Notes: generated by a model not told the origin, from the letters alone. A stretch of DNA of 64,000 nucleotides from Flavobacterium indicum GPTSA100-9 = DSM 17447 (GCF_000455605.1 NC_017025.1:1736001-1800000); one strand, 5' to 3'. Positions 52,866 to 61,646 are shown, numbered from the stretch's first letter. Numbers and translations are program-made.

Positions 52866-53734
52866 TGTTTTACCTTTAAATACATTCGATATTTATTAGC
52901 AAATTGATTCATTGCAATATATTGTCTATTGGTAAATTCATTTTTACACGAGTTTTTATAATAACTCATATAGTTATTAACGAATGGGGTGAAATTATGT
53001 TTTTGCTTATCTGACAATCCAATAAATTGACAATTTTTATCTATCAATCCATTAGGATCGGCAGGTGTATCGCAAATAAAATCGCCTTCGGTTTTACAAT
53101 TTGTACCATTAGCTAACTCTTTTGTTGTATTTTCTTTGGGATTGTTTCCAAAGGTGTGCTGTAATCCAAAAAAATGTCCAAGTTCGTGCTGTAGTGTAGA
53201 TTGATTAAACCAAGCTACTTCATTGATAAAAATGGTATTGCACTTTAAATTAAAATAATTAGCAAAAGTATCTGGAACTACATAGGTAAATCCATTTAAA
53301 AATTTACCTTTCGGGACAATAAATAGATTGATAATATTCTCCTTTTCTAAACCTTCAGTAACTTTATTTCTAATTTTGAAAGAAGACTCTATTTCATCAA
53401 TTGTATGATTTGAAGTGTGTGTGTATATTTTTTGACTTAATTGAAATTTTATTAAAGCTGGAGCAAAAACTTCATTTAACTCTTTAATTTTTGAAGTAAC
53501 ATGATAATATTTTGGCTGCTTTTCTGTCGTAACAACTATTCCAACTGTAATGACTAAAGTATCTTTTTGATTTGAGTCTTCTTCATACGTTTCTATCAAT
53601 TCTTTTTTTCCTTTAACTGAACAACTTTGTGAAGCACAAAAAGGATGTATATCACTATCTTTTTCTACATCATTACAAGATATTAAATTCAAAAAAACAG
53701 TTACTATTATAATGCAATTCAAACTAATTTTCAT
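52862..53734 (-). CDS. Pappalysin-like (M43) zinc metalloprotease lipoprotein
   Basis: A 290-residue exported lipoprotein (LISC, Cys20) with the complete zinc motif HELGHFFGLQH (His183, Glu184, His187, His193) and a downstream Met-turn region NYMSYY. This is the metzincin pattern of pappalysin-type (M43) proteases. The prodomain-like N-terminus holds several cysteines (PFCASQSCS). Its start overlaps the patatin stop by 11 bases. Confidence 0.85.
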   Translation of the reverse strand: MKISLNCIIIVTVFLNLISCNDVEKDSDIHPFCASQSCSVKGKKELIETYEEDSNQKDTLVITVGIVVTTEKQPKYYHVTSKIKELNEVFAPALIKFQLSQKIYTHTSNHTIDEIESSFKIRNKVTEGLEKENIINLFIVPKGKFLNGFTYVVPDTFANYFNLKCNTIFINEVAWFNQSTLQHELGHFFGLQHTFGNNPKENTTKELANGTNCKTEGDFICDTPADPNGLIDKNCQFIGLSDKQKHNFTPFVNNYMSYYKNSCKNEFTNRQYIAMNQFANKYRMYLKVKQ

Positions 53735-54647
53735 AATACTTTCTATTAGGAATGTTACAAAAGCTTACTGGATTTTTTGATTTTGCAAATTCATAGCCTT
53801 CTATCCACCATACTTTCATTTGTTCGCTATCAAAAATCAAAGGATTATCAGTTAAATTTCTTGGAGTATAATAAAAATTAATTATAACTTCTTTGTTCAT
53901 ACCCATTAACCTTCCAATAACAATATCTTTTGAACTGCTTTGATTATTCATGAACTTAAATGTTCTAAAGAGCAAAGCAAAAGGATTGTTATATATTGGA
54001 TGCTTTTTATCTTTAGATTCGCTTTCCAAAATAATTACATCTATCTCTGTTGCTCCATTATCTAATGCAGTTAATATTGGAATAAAATTGCCAAAACCAC
54101 CATCTGCATATTGATAACCATTTTTGTTTAAAACACTCATAAATGGTATAAAATTAGCCGAAGCCCAAGCCCAATCACAAAAATCTTCATAGCAGGAATC
54201 AGAAGAGTTATAGTACTCAATAGTATCTAGCGTTAAATTTGAAACCGTTAAAATTACTTTTTTTTGATTGTCTCGAATTGAGTTAAACTCTGTTTCGGTT
54301 ATACTGTTTTTTATAAGTTTTCTTAAATTATTGCTTTCTCCAAAAGTTGGGCAACCTTTTATAAATGCTCTAATAGTGTTAAAATGGTTAATATTGGTTT
54401 GAAAACCTTTTTTTGTTTTTTTTATTAGAAACGGATTGATATTAAAAACAGCCTCTTGGGTAACAGTTGTATAAATGTTTTTAATTTTATCAATTTTTCC
54501 CAATGCCAAATGTGGTAAAAGCAAACTTCCTGTAGAACAACCAACAAATAAATCGTAGTTTTTACAGCAATCCTTAATTAGATACTCTGCAATTCCACCT
54601 GCAAAAGCTCCTTTGCTTCCACCTCCTGATATAATTAACGCTTTCAT
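53724..54647 (-). CDS. Patatin-like phospholipase
   Basis: A 307-residue lipid acyl hydrolase. The oxyanion-hole glycine loop SGGGSKGAFAGG (residues 7-18), nucleophile Ser38 in GCSTG, and the catalytic Asp in YADGGFGNFIP are all visible, so the enzyme should be active. It has no signal peptide. It heads the transcript that continues through the M43 protease, DUF547, CoaB and MerTP genes. Confidence 0.85.
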   Translation of the reverse strand: MKALIISGGGSKGAFAGGIAEYLIKDCCKNYDLFVGCSTGSLLLPHLALGKIDKIKNIYTTVTQEAVFNINPFLIKKTKKGFQTNINHFNTIRAFIKGCPTFGESNNLRKLIKNSITETEFNSIRDNQKKVILTVSNLTLDTIEYYNSSDSCYEDFCDWAWASANFIPFMSVLNKNGYQYADGGFGNFIPILTALDNGATEIDVIILESESKDKKHPIYNNPFALLFRTFKFMNNQSSSKDIVIGRLMGMNKEVIINFYYTPRNLTDNPLIFDSEQMKVWWIEGYEFAKSKNPVSFCNIPNRKYYEN

Positions 54648-54703
54648 TTAGTCTATTTTAGAAATAGACGCTATATATGTACTTAACTGACAAATAAAGT
54701 GAT

Positions 54704-54732
54704 AATTACATTTATTAATAATAAATGTAATT
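54704..54732 (-). terminator. Terminator after the deiodinase-like gene
   Basis: AATTACATTTATT pairs with AATAAATGTAATT around a 3-base loop, 7 bases beyond the stop codon of the 54740-55438 gene. Confidence 0.7.
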
Positions 54733-54739
54733 GTGTTTT

Positions 54740-55438
54740 TTAACATTTTTTTGAAAACTTAAAACAAAGTCCACCAAGTATATGTAAGTAAATTAGTTTT
54801 GGCAGAGCAATAATAAAATCGGTCGCAGCATCCCAACCTGCACGCTTAAATATTCTATATTCTACAGGAATATTTGGCAATGGAAGCATTGCCCATTTTT
54901 GCTGTTGCGGCTTTTGGGTTCTTTTAAATTCTTGAATTGCTTTTTGTAAAGATTTTGCATTGTTCCAATCTTCCTTATAAATAACTTTTCCATTGGTGTC
55001 AATTATTAATATCATATTTGGTAAAGCTCCTAAAATAGTATGAATATTGCCGTTTATATCATCTATTATAATAGTGCGATTTTCGATTTTATCCTCTGTT
55101 TTTAGTCTGTTAGCCAAATAGCATTTTTCTTCTATCGAATTATGAGCGGGTATTATTTTGCCAGGATGAGCTTCTCTTACATACAATAGCAAAAAGTTAA
55201 AATCAGGATTTTGATTTGCTAAATTATTCATAGCTTTTCCTTGTCCAGCAAACATCCCACAAGTAATGCTGCCTGTTTCTAGAATAATTGGTTTATCTAG
55301 ATATTCTGAAAAGTTTTTATTCCCATCATTTAATGTAAGGAATGAAAAATCAGGAATTGTTTCTCCAACTTTTATCCCACTAGAATGAATAAGGTCATAC
55401 TCTTTGTTTGCGAATTTTGAGTAATTATATGTTTTCAT
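54740..55438 (-). CDS. Deiodinase-like thioredoxin-fold protein (Cys form)
   Basis: A 232-residue protein with a thioredoxin-like core. The motif ETGSITCGMFAGQ (Cys about residue 60) corresponds to the GSxTU/C site of the iodothyronine deiodinase family, and FLLLYVREAHPGK matches the conserved YIxEAH segment. A C-terminal hydrophobic stretch (FIIALPKLIYLHILGGL) may bind the membrane. It probably reduces a peroxide or halogenated compound. It is co-transcribed with the membrane gene just upstream (14-base overlap). Confidence 0.72.
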   Translation of the reverse strand: MKTYNYSKFANKEYDLIHSSGIKVGETIPDFSFLTLNDGNKNFSEYLDKPIILETGSITCGMFAGQGKAMNNLANQNPDFNFLLLYVREAHPGKIIPAHNSIEEKCYLANRLKTEDKIENRTIIIDDINGNIHTILGALPNMILIIDTNGKVIYKEDWNNAKSLQKAIQEFKRTQKPQQQKWAMLPLPNIPVEYRIFKRAGWDAATDFIIALPKLIYLHILGGLCFKFSKKC

Positions 55439-55985
55439 TATAGTTTTTTTGGTTTAGTTTTTTTAGTGAGGATATATGAGTAACCAACAATATAGGTACA
55501 ATAAATAAGGGTATTAAAATTAAGGGTAAATAAAAAATTGTTGCCATCTTGGAATTTCCAATGATATTAAAATAAGTACCTATACTCAAGGCGGTTATCA
55601 AGTCTATTAATCCAAATAGATGGAAAATGTAGTGTAAAAATTTTCGGTTAAAGAGTAATGCAAGTATTGCAAGTAAGCCTGAAATTATGTCTCCATATGA
55701 TGCTTTTGATACAAATGCTTCTGGTAAATTATCACTATAATATAGAAAAAGTAAACCTGCTATTATTCTAAAAATATGAACAAGTGCAATCTGTTTTAAA
55801 GAAATGCTATCTACAAATTCTTTACTATTTTTGTTTTTAAAATAAAGTAAGGTTACTGTTGTTACAGTTACAAAAACTGAAATTCCAAAAAACTGCCTAG
55901 GAAGTATAGAAAATACTTCAAATCCTCCTAGTAATAGAGTAATTAACAACCAAATTGACAGACCAAGTGTTATTTTTCTTTTCAT
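55425..55985 (-). CDS. Six-span membrane protein, paralogue of the 59922-60587 protein
   Basis: A 186-residue membrane protein with about six spans. The blocks FFGISVFVTVTTVTLLYF, HIFRIIAGLLFLYY and ASYGDIISGLLAILAL line up with related blocks in the 60.5-kb protein, and both genes follow the same 50-base promoter block. Function unknown. A role linked to the deiodinase-like protein is suggested by the overlapping genes. Confidence 0.65.
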   Translation of the reverse strand: MKRKITLGLSIWLLITLLLGGFEVFSILPRQFFGISVFVTVTTVTLLYFKNKNSKEFVDSISLKQIALVHIFRIIAGLLFLYYSDNLPEAFVSKASYGDIISGLLAILALLFNRKFLHYIFHLFGLIDLITALSIGTYFNIIGNSKMATIFYLPLILIPLFIVPILLVTHISSLKKLNQKNYNENI

Positions 55986-56005
55986 TTTTATAAAATTAAT
56001 TATTG

Positions 56006-56055
56006 TACAAAGTTGAGATTAGAAAAATGAAAATGACTTGCCATTTGACAAGAAA
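56006..56055 (-). promoter_or_regulatory. Promoter/operator block, copy 1
   Basis: A CAACTTTG -7-like box (56008-56015) and, exactly 29 bases upstream of it on the minus strand, the dyad CTTGTCAAATGGCAAG (56037-56052). The 50-base block is 46/50 identical to 60728-60777. No -33 TTTG is present, which suggests activator-dependent transcription. Confidence 0.65.
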
Positions 56056-56071
56056 TAGAGTGGAATTTAAA

Positions 56072-56952
56072 TTAATTTAATTCTGCTTTTGCAAAACCAA
56101 CAGTGTCTCGATATGTTTGAGGTGAAATATCAGTATTAGATTTAAACATTCTACTGAAATAAAACTCATCGTTATAACCTAAAGAGAATGCTATTTCTTT
56201 TATAGGTTTACTAGTCATATACAATTCTCTTTTGGCTTCAACTATTATTCTTTCTGTAATTAAATCTGTTAAGGTTTTATTGAAATGCGTTTTTACAATT
56301 TTAGCTAAAGCATTAGGAGAAATATTCAACAATGTGGCATAATCACTTGCAGAATGTTTTTCTTTAAAATTTTCTTCAATAACATTTTTTAGACTTCTTA
56401 AAATATAGGGCGTTTTAGAGTCTGTTATTTTTGGTTCATTCTTTTTTGATTGTGATTTTATACGTGATGCTGTTACCAAAAATATTTTAAGATAAGGCAC
56501 CAATAGTTCATAATCATTTTCTGAAACATTTTTTAGTTCTGATTTCAATTTCTCCAAAATTAATGAGAATGATTCTTCTGATTCTTTATCAACTTTTATA
56601 AAAGGTGGCTGGTAGATATTATTGAAAAGAACAGTGTCGCAATTTGTTTCTTTAGGATTGCGATGAATGCAATAGAAATCGGAGTGAAATTGAATTGCAA
56701 TTCCACTAATTTTCTTATCAGTAGAAAACATAAATGGTTGGTAAGGAGCAAAACTAAACATCGTATTTTCCTCAAAAGATATTCTGAAAAATCAACTTTT
56801 AACAAACCACTTCCGTTATTTATCCAAACTATAGTGTAAAAATTATTTCGTTGCAGATAATCAAAATAGCTATTATCATTAAAGTCAAACATTTTGAACG
56901 CAAGGTTTCCATCTTGTTGATTTATAAGTGTAAAAACATTTTTCTTGTCCAT
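56072..56952 (-). pseudogene. AraC-family regulator gene with a frameshift
   Basis: Two overlapping frames together make one AraC-type protein of about 293 residues. The N-terminal part starts at 56952 (MDKKNVFTLINQQDGNLAFK) and loses frame after VDFSEY; the continuation (EENTMFSFAPYQPFMFSTDK) runs to 56072 in the other frame. One base appears to be missing near 56780. The C-terminal HTH (YATLLNISPNALAKIVKTHFNKTL, ELYMTSKPIKEIAFSLGYNDEFYFSRMFK) is intact. It is a pseudogene or a sequencing error. Confidence 0.75.
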
Positions 56953-56970
56953 AATACAAATGTATTGATT

Positions 56971-57174
56971 TTACTTTTTCCTATTTCTGATTTTAGTTAC
57001 TTGTTCTCCTGCAATCCCCCAATTATCCGTTTCAACTTCATCAATAATAACAAATGTTGTTGCTCGATTTTTGTTTAAAACATTTTGCAACAATGAAGTT
57101 ACTCCTTCTATTAACAAAGCCTTTTGTTCAGAAGTAGCACCATCTTTTGTGATTTTAATATTAACGTAAGGCAT
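56971..57174 (-). CDS. 4-oxalocrotonate tautomerase-family protein
   Basis: A 67-residue tautomerase-fold protein beginning MPYVNIKITKDG. Pro2 becomes the catalytic N-terminal proline after Met removal. Members convert enol/keto forms of 2-oxo acids. It lies 18 bases upstream of the AraC-type gene and 2 bases after the DUF2798 gene. Confidence 0.85.
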   Translation of the reverse strand: MPYVNIKITKDGATSEQKALLIEGVTSLLQNVLNKNRATTFVIIDEVETDNWGIAGEQVTKIRNRKK

Positions 57175-57176
57175 AA

Positions 57177-57383
57177 TTATAATTTCAATTTTTTTCTAAC
57201 TAGTGGAGCCACAAAAAGCAATGATGGAAAAGCCAATAAAAAAGCAATGAACCAACTACGCAACCAAATGAAAATAAAGTTATTATTAAATCCTGCATTA
57301 ACGCTAACTAAAATAAAACTTATATAACTTGTTACTATTAATGCCATAATAAAGGCAAATTTCAAAGCAGACTTGTTCATCAT
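57177..57383 (-). CDS. DUF2798-family membrane protein
   Basis: A 68-residue protein with two membrane spans and the LRSWFIAFLLAFPSLLFVAPLVRK pattern of DUF2798. Function of the family is unknown. Its start overlaps the upstream gene by 4 bases. Confidence 0.75.
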   Translation of the reverse strand: MMNKSALKFAFIMALIVTSYISFILVSVNAGFNNNFIFIWLRSWFIAFLLAFPSLLFVAPLVRKKLKL

Positions 57384-57844
57384 TTTATTATTGTTTCTTG
57401 ATAGGTTTTTAATAAATCGGGATTATCTATAGAACCGTGATGGTGTATTTGTTTCCAATCGCCATTTTGTAAAATGAATATTCGTGTGGTTCTAATTGCT
57501 AGAGCAATTTCAGTATCATCTGTTTTGAAATAACCTCGTTCACGACCTGTTGCAAAGAACATATTTGAAGTTTTATGAATGGAATAATCATAAAACTCAA
57601 CATATACTTGGGCTTTTCCGTTGAAAATTTTATGGTAGCCATTTCCAATTTCTTCCCAACCTCGTCTTATTCCACCAATTGGGTTATCCATAGAAATTTC
57701 ATCTGTATTTAACCAAGATTGTTGCATTAATGACATACTTCTTTTGTTGAAAGCATTGTAGAATAATGACAAAGCTAAAGTTTCCGGATTTGAAATTTGG
57801 TCTATATTTTCTTCTCCATTTATGGGCTGCATTTCTGTTATCAT
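57380..57844 (-). CDS. NTF2/SnoaL-like fold protein
   Basis: A 154-residue cytosolic protein with the order of a SnoaL-like cone fold (FYNAFNKRSMSLMQQSWLNTDEISMDNPIGGIRRGWEEIGNGYHKIF, ... TRIFILQNGDWKQIHHHGS). The HHHGS end is typical of nuclear-transport-factor-2-like proteins. The reaction, if any, cannot be inferred. Confidence 0.75.
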   Translation of the reverse strand: MITEMQPINGEENIDQISNPETLALSLFYNAFNKRSMSLMQQSWLNTDEISMDNPIGGIRRGWEEIGNGYHKIFNGKAQVYVEFYDYSIHKTSNMFFATGRERGYFKTDDTEIALAIRTTRIFILQNGDWKQIHHHGSIDNPDLLKTYQETIIK

Positions 57845-57846
57845 TG

Positions 57847-58221
57847 CTACTTTTTTTTATTGCTTTTATAATAGGTTGTAAATGTGTAAATACTCATTGT
57901 CATCATACCTTCTTTTACAGACGGGTCGTTTAAGGCAATGCTTTTTGCTTCTTCAAAATCATTTACATTTAATAATATAATTCCTTTGTGATCTGCAAAC
58001 CCTTGATTTTGAATTCCAGCCATTTCAATAGTTCCAGCTTTAGATAAGCTATCTAAATAGACTAAATGTTTTTCTTGTATTTGATGTTCTTTTTCTGACC
58101 ATCTTGATTTATGTTGAAATTGCTCATAAAGTTTAATTTCATATACAAACTGAATTTTGTTTTGTGCATTCATAGTTAATGAAGATAATATTGAAATTGT
58201 TAAAGCGAATGTTTTGTTCAT
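57847..58221 (-). CDS. Exported YCII-like protein
   Basis: A 124-residue protein with a short signal peptide (LSSLTMNAQ) and a YCII-like fold (HLVYLDSLSKAGTIEMAGIQNQG, ...EAKSIALNDPSVKEGM). YCII proteins have ferredoxin-like folds and often assist degradation pathways. It lies 2 bases before the NTF2-like gene. Confidence 0.7.
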   Translation of the reverse strand: MNKTFALTISILSSLTMNAQNKIQFVYEIKLYEQFQHKSRWSEKEHQIQEKHLVYLDSLSKAGTIEMAGIQNQGFADHKGIILLNVNDFEEAKSIALNDPSVKEGMMTMSIYTFTTYYKSNKKK

Positions 58222-58224
58222 ATA

Positions 58225-58617
58225 CTATTTATTATTTTTACCGAGTAGAAACCCAAAACCTGTGGCATATTCCCATTTGTTATTATAAAAATAAAATGCG
58301 GCAGGAGTTATTACAATTTTTTTATACCGAATTTGTGTTCCAAATCCCATTAATGGCCTAATAGATTCATTTGGTTTAGTTAAGTTTTTTTCTAAATCAA
58401 AACGTAAAGAAGCCAAGAAACGTAAAGAAATTTCTGTTTTAGTATTTGTATAAGTAATACCTGGACCACCCATTGTTAAAAATGTGGCATTGTTATTAGC
58501 AAGGATACTTATTTGGTTTGAAAGAAAGTTAAAAGATGTCTTTTGAGTATTTTTTTCTTGTGCAAAAACATTTAATGATACAGAAAATAGTAAAATTATT
58601 AATATTTGTTTTTTCAT
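58225..58617 (-). CDS. Small exported beta-rich protein
   Basis: A 130-residue protein with signal peptide (SLNVFAQ) and a strand-rich rest (ITYTNTKTEISLRFLASLRFDL, IRYKKIVITPAAFYFYNNKWEYATGFGFLLG). It resembles a small outer-membrane or periplasmic barrel fragment. No family recognised. Confidence 0.55.
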   Translation of the reverse strand: MKKQILIILLFSVSLNVFAQEKNTQKTSFNFLSNQISILANNNATFLTMGGPGITYTNTKTEISLRFLASLRFDLEKNLTKPNESIRPLMGFGTQIRYKKIVITPAAFYFYNNKWEYATGFGFLLGKNNK

Positions 58618-58643
58618 TGTATTTTTTTGAATTAAGAAATTAA

Positions 58644-59381
58644 TTAATTTGTTCTTTTAGAGTTTTCCAAAGCAATATTTACCGCCTCATTCATATCGCC
58701 AATCCAAGGTGTGCCGTGACCTGATAGCATTGTTACTTCTCCAATTTCACGAAGTAAATCTAATGATCGCATTGCTTGTTTATAATTGTGGTTTAAAATA
58801 GGATTGGTTAGTTGTGGTTGTCCTAATTCACCTGTTAATAGATTTCGAGTAACAATTGTATCACCTGAAATTAAAATTTTTCTATCCTCTAATAATAAGG
58901 CTATTTCTCCATCGGTATGACCTGGTGTGTGCAGTATTTTTGGTTTACCTGGCACATCTAATAATTGTCCATCTGAAACAGTTTGCACTTTAGTTAAATG
59001 TGGCAATGTAAATACTCCGTTTACAATGGCAACACCTAACATTTTTGCAGTGTATGTTCTCCAAGCATTAGACAATAACCCAAACCAAGGCAATTGCAAT
59101 GGTTTACAAGCCATTTTTGCATCTCCACTATGCACATAAACAGGTGCTCCTGTTTCTTTTCTAACTTTTTCTGCAAAACCTATGTGGTCAGCGTGAGCGT
59201 GAGTAAGAATAATCGCTTCAATGTCTTTGCTTGATTTTCCAAGTAATTCAAGTCCTTTTTTATAAACACTATAATGTCCAGGAAAACCTGCATCTACTAA
59301 TGTTAATCGTCCTTCTTCTTCAATTAAATACCAATTGAATGGACCACAATCAAAATGATGTACTCCGTTTGCTATTTCCAT
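58644..59381 (-). CDS. Metallo-beta-lactamase-fold hydrolase
   Basis: A 245-residue MBL-fold enzyme with the zinc motif THAHADHIGF (His61, His63, Asp65, His66), a third ligand in HTPGHTDGE and Asp in SGDTIV, and LSGHGTP at the end. It has no signal peptide, so it acts in the cytosol on an ester, lactone or thioester substrate. It lies 3 bases after the CMD gene. Confidence 0.88.
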   Translation of the reverse strand: MEIANGVHHFDCGPFNWYLIEEEGRLTLVDAGFPGHYSVYKKGLELLGKSSKDIEAIILTHAHADHIGFAEKVRKETGAPVYVHSGDAKMACKPLQLPWFGLLSNAWRTYTAKMLGVAIVNGVFTLPHLTKVQTVSDGQLLDVPGKPKILHTPGHTDGEIALLLEDRKILISGDTIVTRNLLTGELGQPQLTNPILNHNYKQAMRSLDLLREIGEVTMLSGHGTPWIGDMNEAVNIALENSKRTN

Positions 59382-59384
59382 AAT

Positions 59385-59918
59385 TTATATTGCTTGTGGT
59401 TCTGGGAAATCTATAGGTACTTTTACTATTGCAAATAAGTAATTGGTAATAATTTTATCGCCAACTGTCATCACAACATCAATTAAATTTTCAGTAGTGT
59501 ATCCCTCGTTAAAGAAATTTTCTTTTGCTTCTTGAGAAGTTTCTCCTTTATGTTCTACAATTTCTTTGGTAAGATTTACAAGCGCATTTAATTTGGAATT
59601 AAACGAAATAGTTGCTCTTCTAATTTCCAATGTTTGCTCTTCCGTAAAACCTACCATTTTTCCTATTGCAGTATGTGCTGCTTTACAATAGTTGCAATCA
59701 TTTAATTGGCTTACAACTAAATTGATTACTTCCTTTTCTTTATTATTTAAGGAGTTTTTACGATTTTGAAGTGTAAGATAATCACCTAAAGCAGATGAAG
59801 AATGCGCAAAGAAAGCATACATATTAGGAACAAATCCTACCATTTTTTGTAAATTATCGAATAATACTTGATTATTCTCTGAAACATTTTCTCTTGTGGG
59901 AACTATGAAATTTTCCAT
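59385..59918 (-). CDS. Carboxymuconolactone decarboxylase/AhpD-family protein (a)
   Basis: A 177-residue CMD-fold protein with the redox CxxC-H site NDCNYCKAAHTAIG, as in AhpD-like alkylhydroperoxidases. It is related in design to the 63050-63607 protein. Such proteins reduce peroxides with a lipoyl or thiol partner. It is in the operon led by the 59922-60587 membrane gene. Confidence 0.85.
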   Translation of the reverse strand: MENFIVPTRENVSENNQVLFDNLQKMVGFVPNMYAFFAHSSSALGDYLTLQNRKNSLNNKEKEVINLVVSQLNDCNYCKAAHTAIGKMVGFTEEQTLEIRRATISFNSKLNALVNLTKEIVEHKGETSQEAKENFFNEGYTTENLIDVVMTVGDKIITNYLFAIVKVPIDFPEPQAI

Positions 59919-59921
59919 TTT

Positions 59922-60587
59922 TTATTTAGATTTTAGAAGTTTAGAAATTGAGATGAAGTGAAACCAAAGTAATAATACGCCTGTGTAAAAGACTACAGTT
60001 TGCATATTGTGAAACGGGCCTAAATCTTTCCAAACAACAAGGTTTATACTTGATACAATTATTACTATATCTGCTAGCCCGACAATATTTGCCAACCATA
60101 ATAATGATTTTTGATTAGGACTATTTTTTAGTACTGCAATTGCGGCAATTAATGCAAGAAAGCCCGATGATACGTGCAAGAAACCATCCATAATTGAAAA
60201 CCATCCTGGAATAACATTTAAAACACCTTCCATTAAAAAACCTGAAGCAACAAATACTCTCAAACCTTGAACCCATTGAATATCTTCTTGTTTGAGATTG
60301 TTAAATATTTTTCTAAGTGATGAGAAATAGAAAAATGTCAAAACAAGTGTTGCGGCTACAAGTGTGAAAATGTAAAAGGAAATACCTGAAACTTCTTTTG
60401 GAATAAGAATCTCGGAGTTAATTACATAATAAATAAATGCAAGCCAAATGAAAGAGAATATCCCAAAGATTGATTTTGTTGCTCCTGAAGTATTCCCTTT
60501 TTTTAGTAAGTTTAAAGTTGCCAAAAGAAAAGCAACATTTACAACCATAGTCCAAGTAGTTGTATTTGAATAGTAAGTTAAATCCAT
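59922..60587 (-). CDS. Membrane protein, paralogue of the 55425-55985 protein
   Basis: A 221-residue protein with about seven spans. The blocks VSGISFYIFTLVAATLVLTFFYF, GLRVFVASGFLMEGVLNV and HVSSGFLALIAAIAVL parallel the 55.4-kb protein. Both genes are preceded by the same 50-base promoter block. It heads an operon running to the AraC gene. Function unknown. Confidence 0.65.
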   Translation of the reverse strand: MDLTYYSNTTTWTMVVNVAFLLATLNLLKKGNTSGATKSIFGIFSFIWLAFIYYVINSEILIPKEVSGISFYIFTLVAATLVLTFFYFSSLRKIFNNLKQEDIQWVQGLRVFVASGFLMEGVLNVIPGWFSIMDGFLHVSSGFLALIAAIAVLKNSPNQKSLLWLANIVGLADIVIIVSSINLVVWKDLGPFHNMQTVVFYTGVLLLWFHFISISKLLKSK

Positions 60588-60727
60588 TTTTTTGATTAGT
60601 TAAGTTTTGCATCAAAATTGATATTACAAACTTACTTTGATCATAAATCCTACAGAATGGACTATTTATGCTTTTGAATGGATTATTTTTTATTAAAGCA
60701 ATTCAGATTACTGAAAATTCTTTATAC

Positions 60728-60777
60728 TACAAAGTTGAGATTTGAAAAATGAAAAATACTTGCCATTTGGCAAGAAA
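60728..60777 (-). promoter_or_regulatory. Promoter/operator block, copy 2
   Basis: It has the same architecture as 56006-56055: CAACTTTG at 60730-60737 and, 29 bases upstream on the minus strand, the perfect dyad CTTGCCAAATGGCAAG (60759-60774). The leader to the 60587 start codon would be about 135 bases. The rest of 60588-60830 has no gene. Confidence 0.65.
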
Positions 60778-60830
60778 AAAAATACAACCTTTTCAGATTG
60801 TACTTTCAAAAAAAAAATGGGTATTTGGAA

Positions 60831-61328
60831 TTATCCTTTATATTTTTTTGCAGCCTTTATTTTTGCTTCACTTGGGCGACCTGTTTCAACATAATATTTG
60901 AAATCATCTGTTGTTACTTTTGCCATTTTTCCCATCATCATTTTCATCATTGGTTGCATTATTATTCCCATAAATCCGCCTAAAGTAACATTCATTTCCA
61001 TTACTAATTTTGATTTATTAGGGTCATTTAGTGGAAGAAGTTGCCAAGTATTAGTGGCATATCTCACCATAGATGGCATACCTTGCGGTACAGTGTATGA
61101 AAGCAAATGATCTGCATCTGAATATTTAATTAATTTTTCTCTTGTTTTGCCCATACCAGCAATGTCACATCCTCTTTCGCCACAAGACGAACCGTTTAAG
61201 CTACCACCTCTTGATTCGGAATGATTTACTACAGATGCCCACTTATATGCACCTGCAAAATCGTGCCCTAAAACTTGCCAAGCCTTATCTATATTGGCAT
61301 TAATTATTAATTCTTTTCTAATGTTCAT
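60831..61328 (-). CDS. SRPBCC-family protein (a)
   Basis: A 165-residue START/Bet v1-like protein without signal peptide. It is clearly related to the 61647-62219 protein (shared ELIINA..KAWQVLG, EARG-like GSxCxERGCxIxGMG and MVRYATNTWxL blocks). The family binds hydrophobic ligands or acts in polyketide-type chemistry. A pair of CxERGC cysteines is conserved between the two paralogues. Confidence 0.75.
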   Translation of the reverse strand: MNIRKELIINANIDKAWQVLGHDFAGAYKWASVVNHSESRGGSLNGSSCGERGCDIAGMGKTREKLIKYSDADHLLSYTVPQGMPSMVRYATNTWQLLPLNDPNKSKLVMEMNVTLGGFMGIIMQPMMKMMMGKMAKVTTDDFKYYVETGRPSEAKIKAAKKYKG

Positions 61329-61338
61329 ATTTTGTTTT

Positions 61339-61635
61339 TTAAAAAGGGTTACCGATAAATAAATCTAATTGAGTAAATGCTTTTGCTCTTAATTCGGATA
61401 ACGATTTAAAAGCATCGCTTTCTAGCATATCTTTAATGTTTTGTGTATCAGGAAATTCAAAAATACCTACCATTTTAATCCCGCTGTTTCCTATTAGTTG
61501 TTCAGCTATTTGAAATCTCTCAATTTTTGAACCACTATATTGCATAAACAAAGGCATTATTTTACCTAAATATTCCTGAACGTCTTGCATATTACTTGGG
61601 TTAGGAATTGCATTAATAATTAAATAGATTTTCAT
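61339..61635 (-). CDS. DUF1330/ABM-like small protein
   Basis: A 98-residue protein with a ferredoxin-like pattern (KIYLIINAIPNP, ...RFQIAEQLIGNSGIKMVGIFEFPD...AFKSLSELR) seen in DUF1330 and related dimeric alpha/beta-barrel proteins. It lies between two SRPBCC genes in one operon. Confidence 0.65.
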   Translation of the reverse strand: MKIYLIINAIPNPSNMQDVQEYLGKIMPLFMQYSGSKIERFQIAEQLIGNSGIKMVGIFEFPDTQNIKDMLESDAFKSLSELRAKAFTQLDLFIGNPF

Positions 61636-61646
61636 AATTTATAATT

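Noticed and set aside
54740..55438. Selenocysteine (UGA) in the deiodinase-like or GDCCVxC gene
   Set aside because: The relevant codons are TGT or TGC, so both are plain cysteine proteins.
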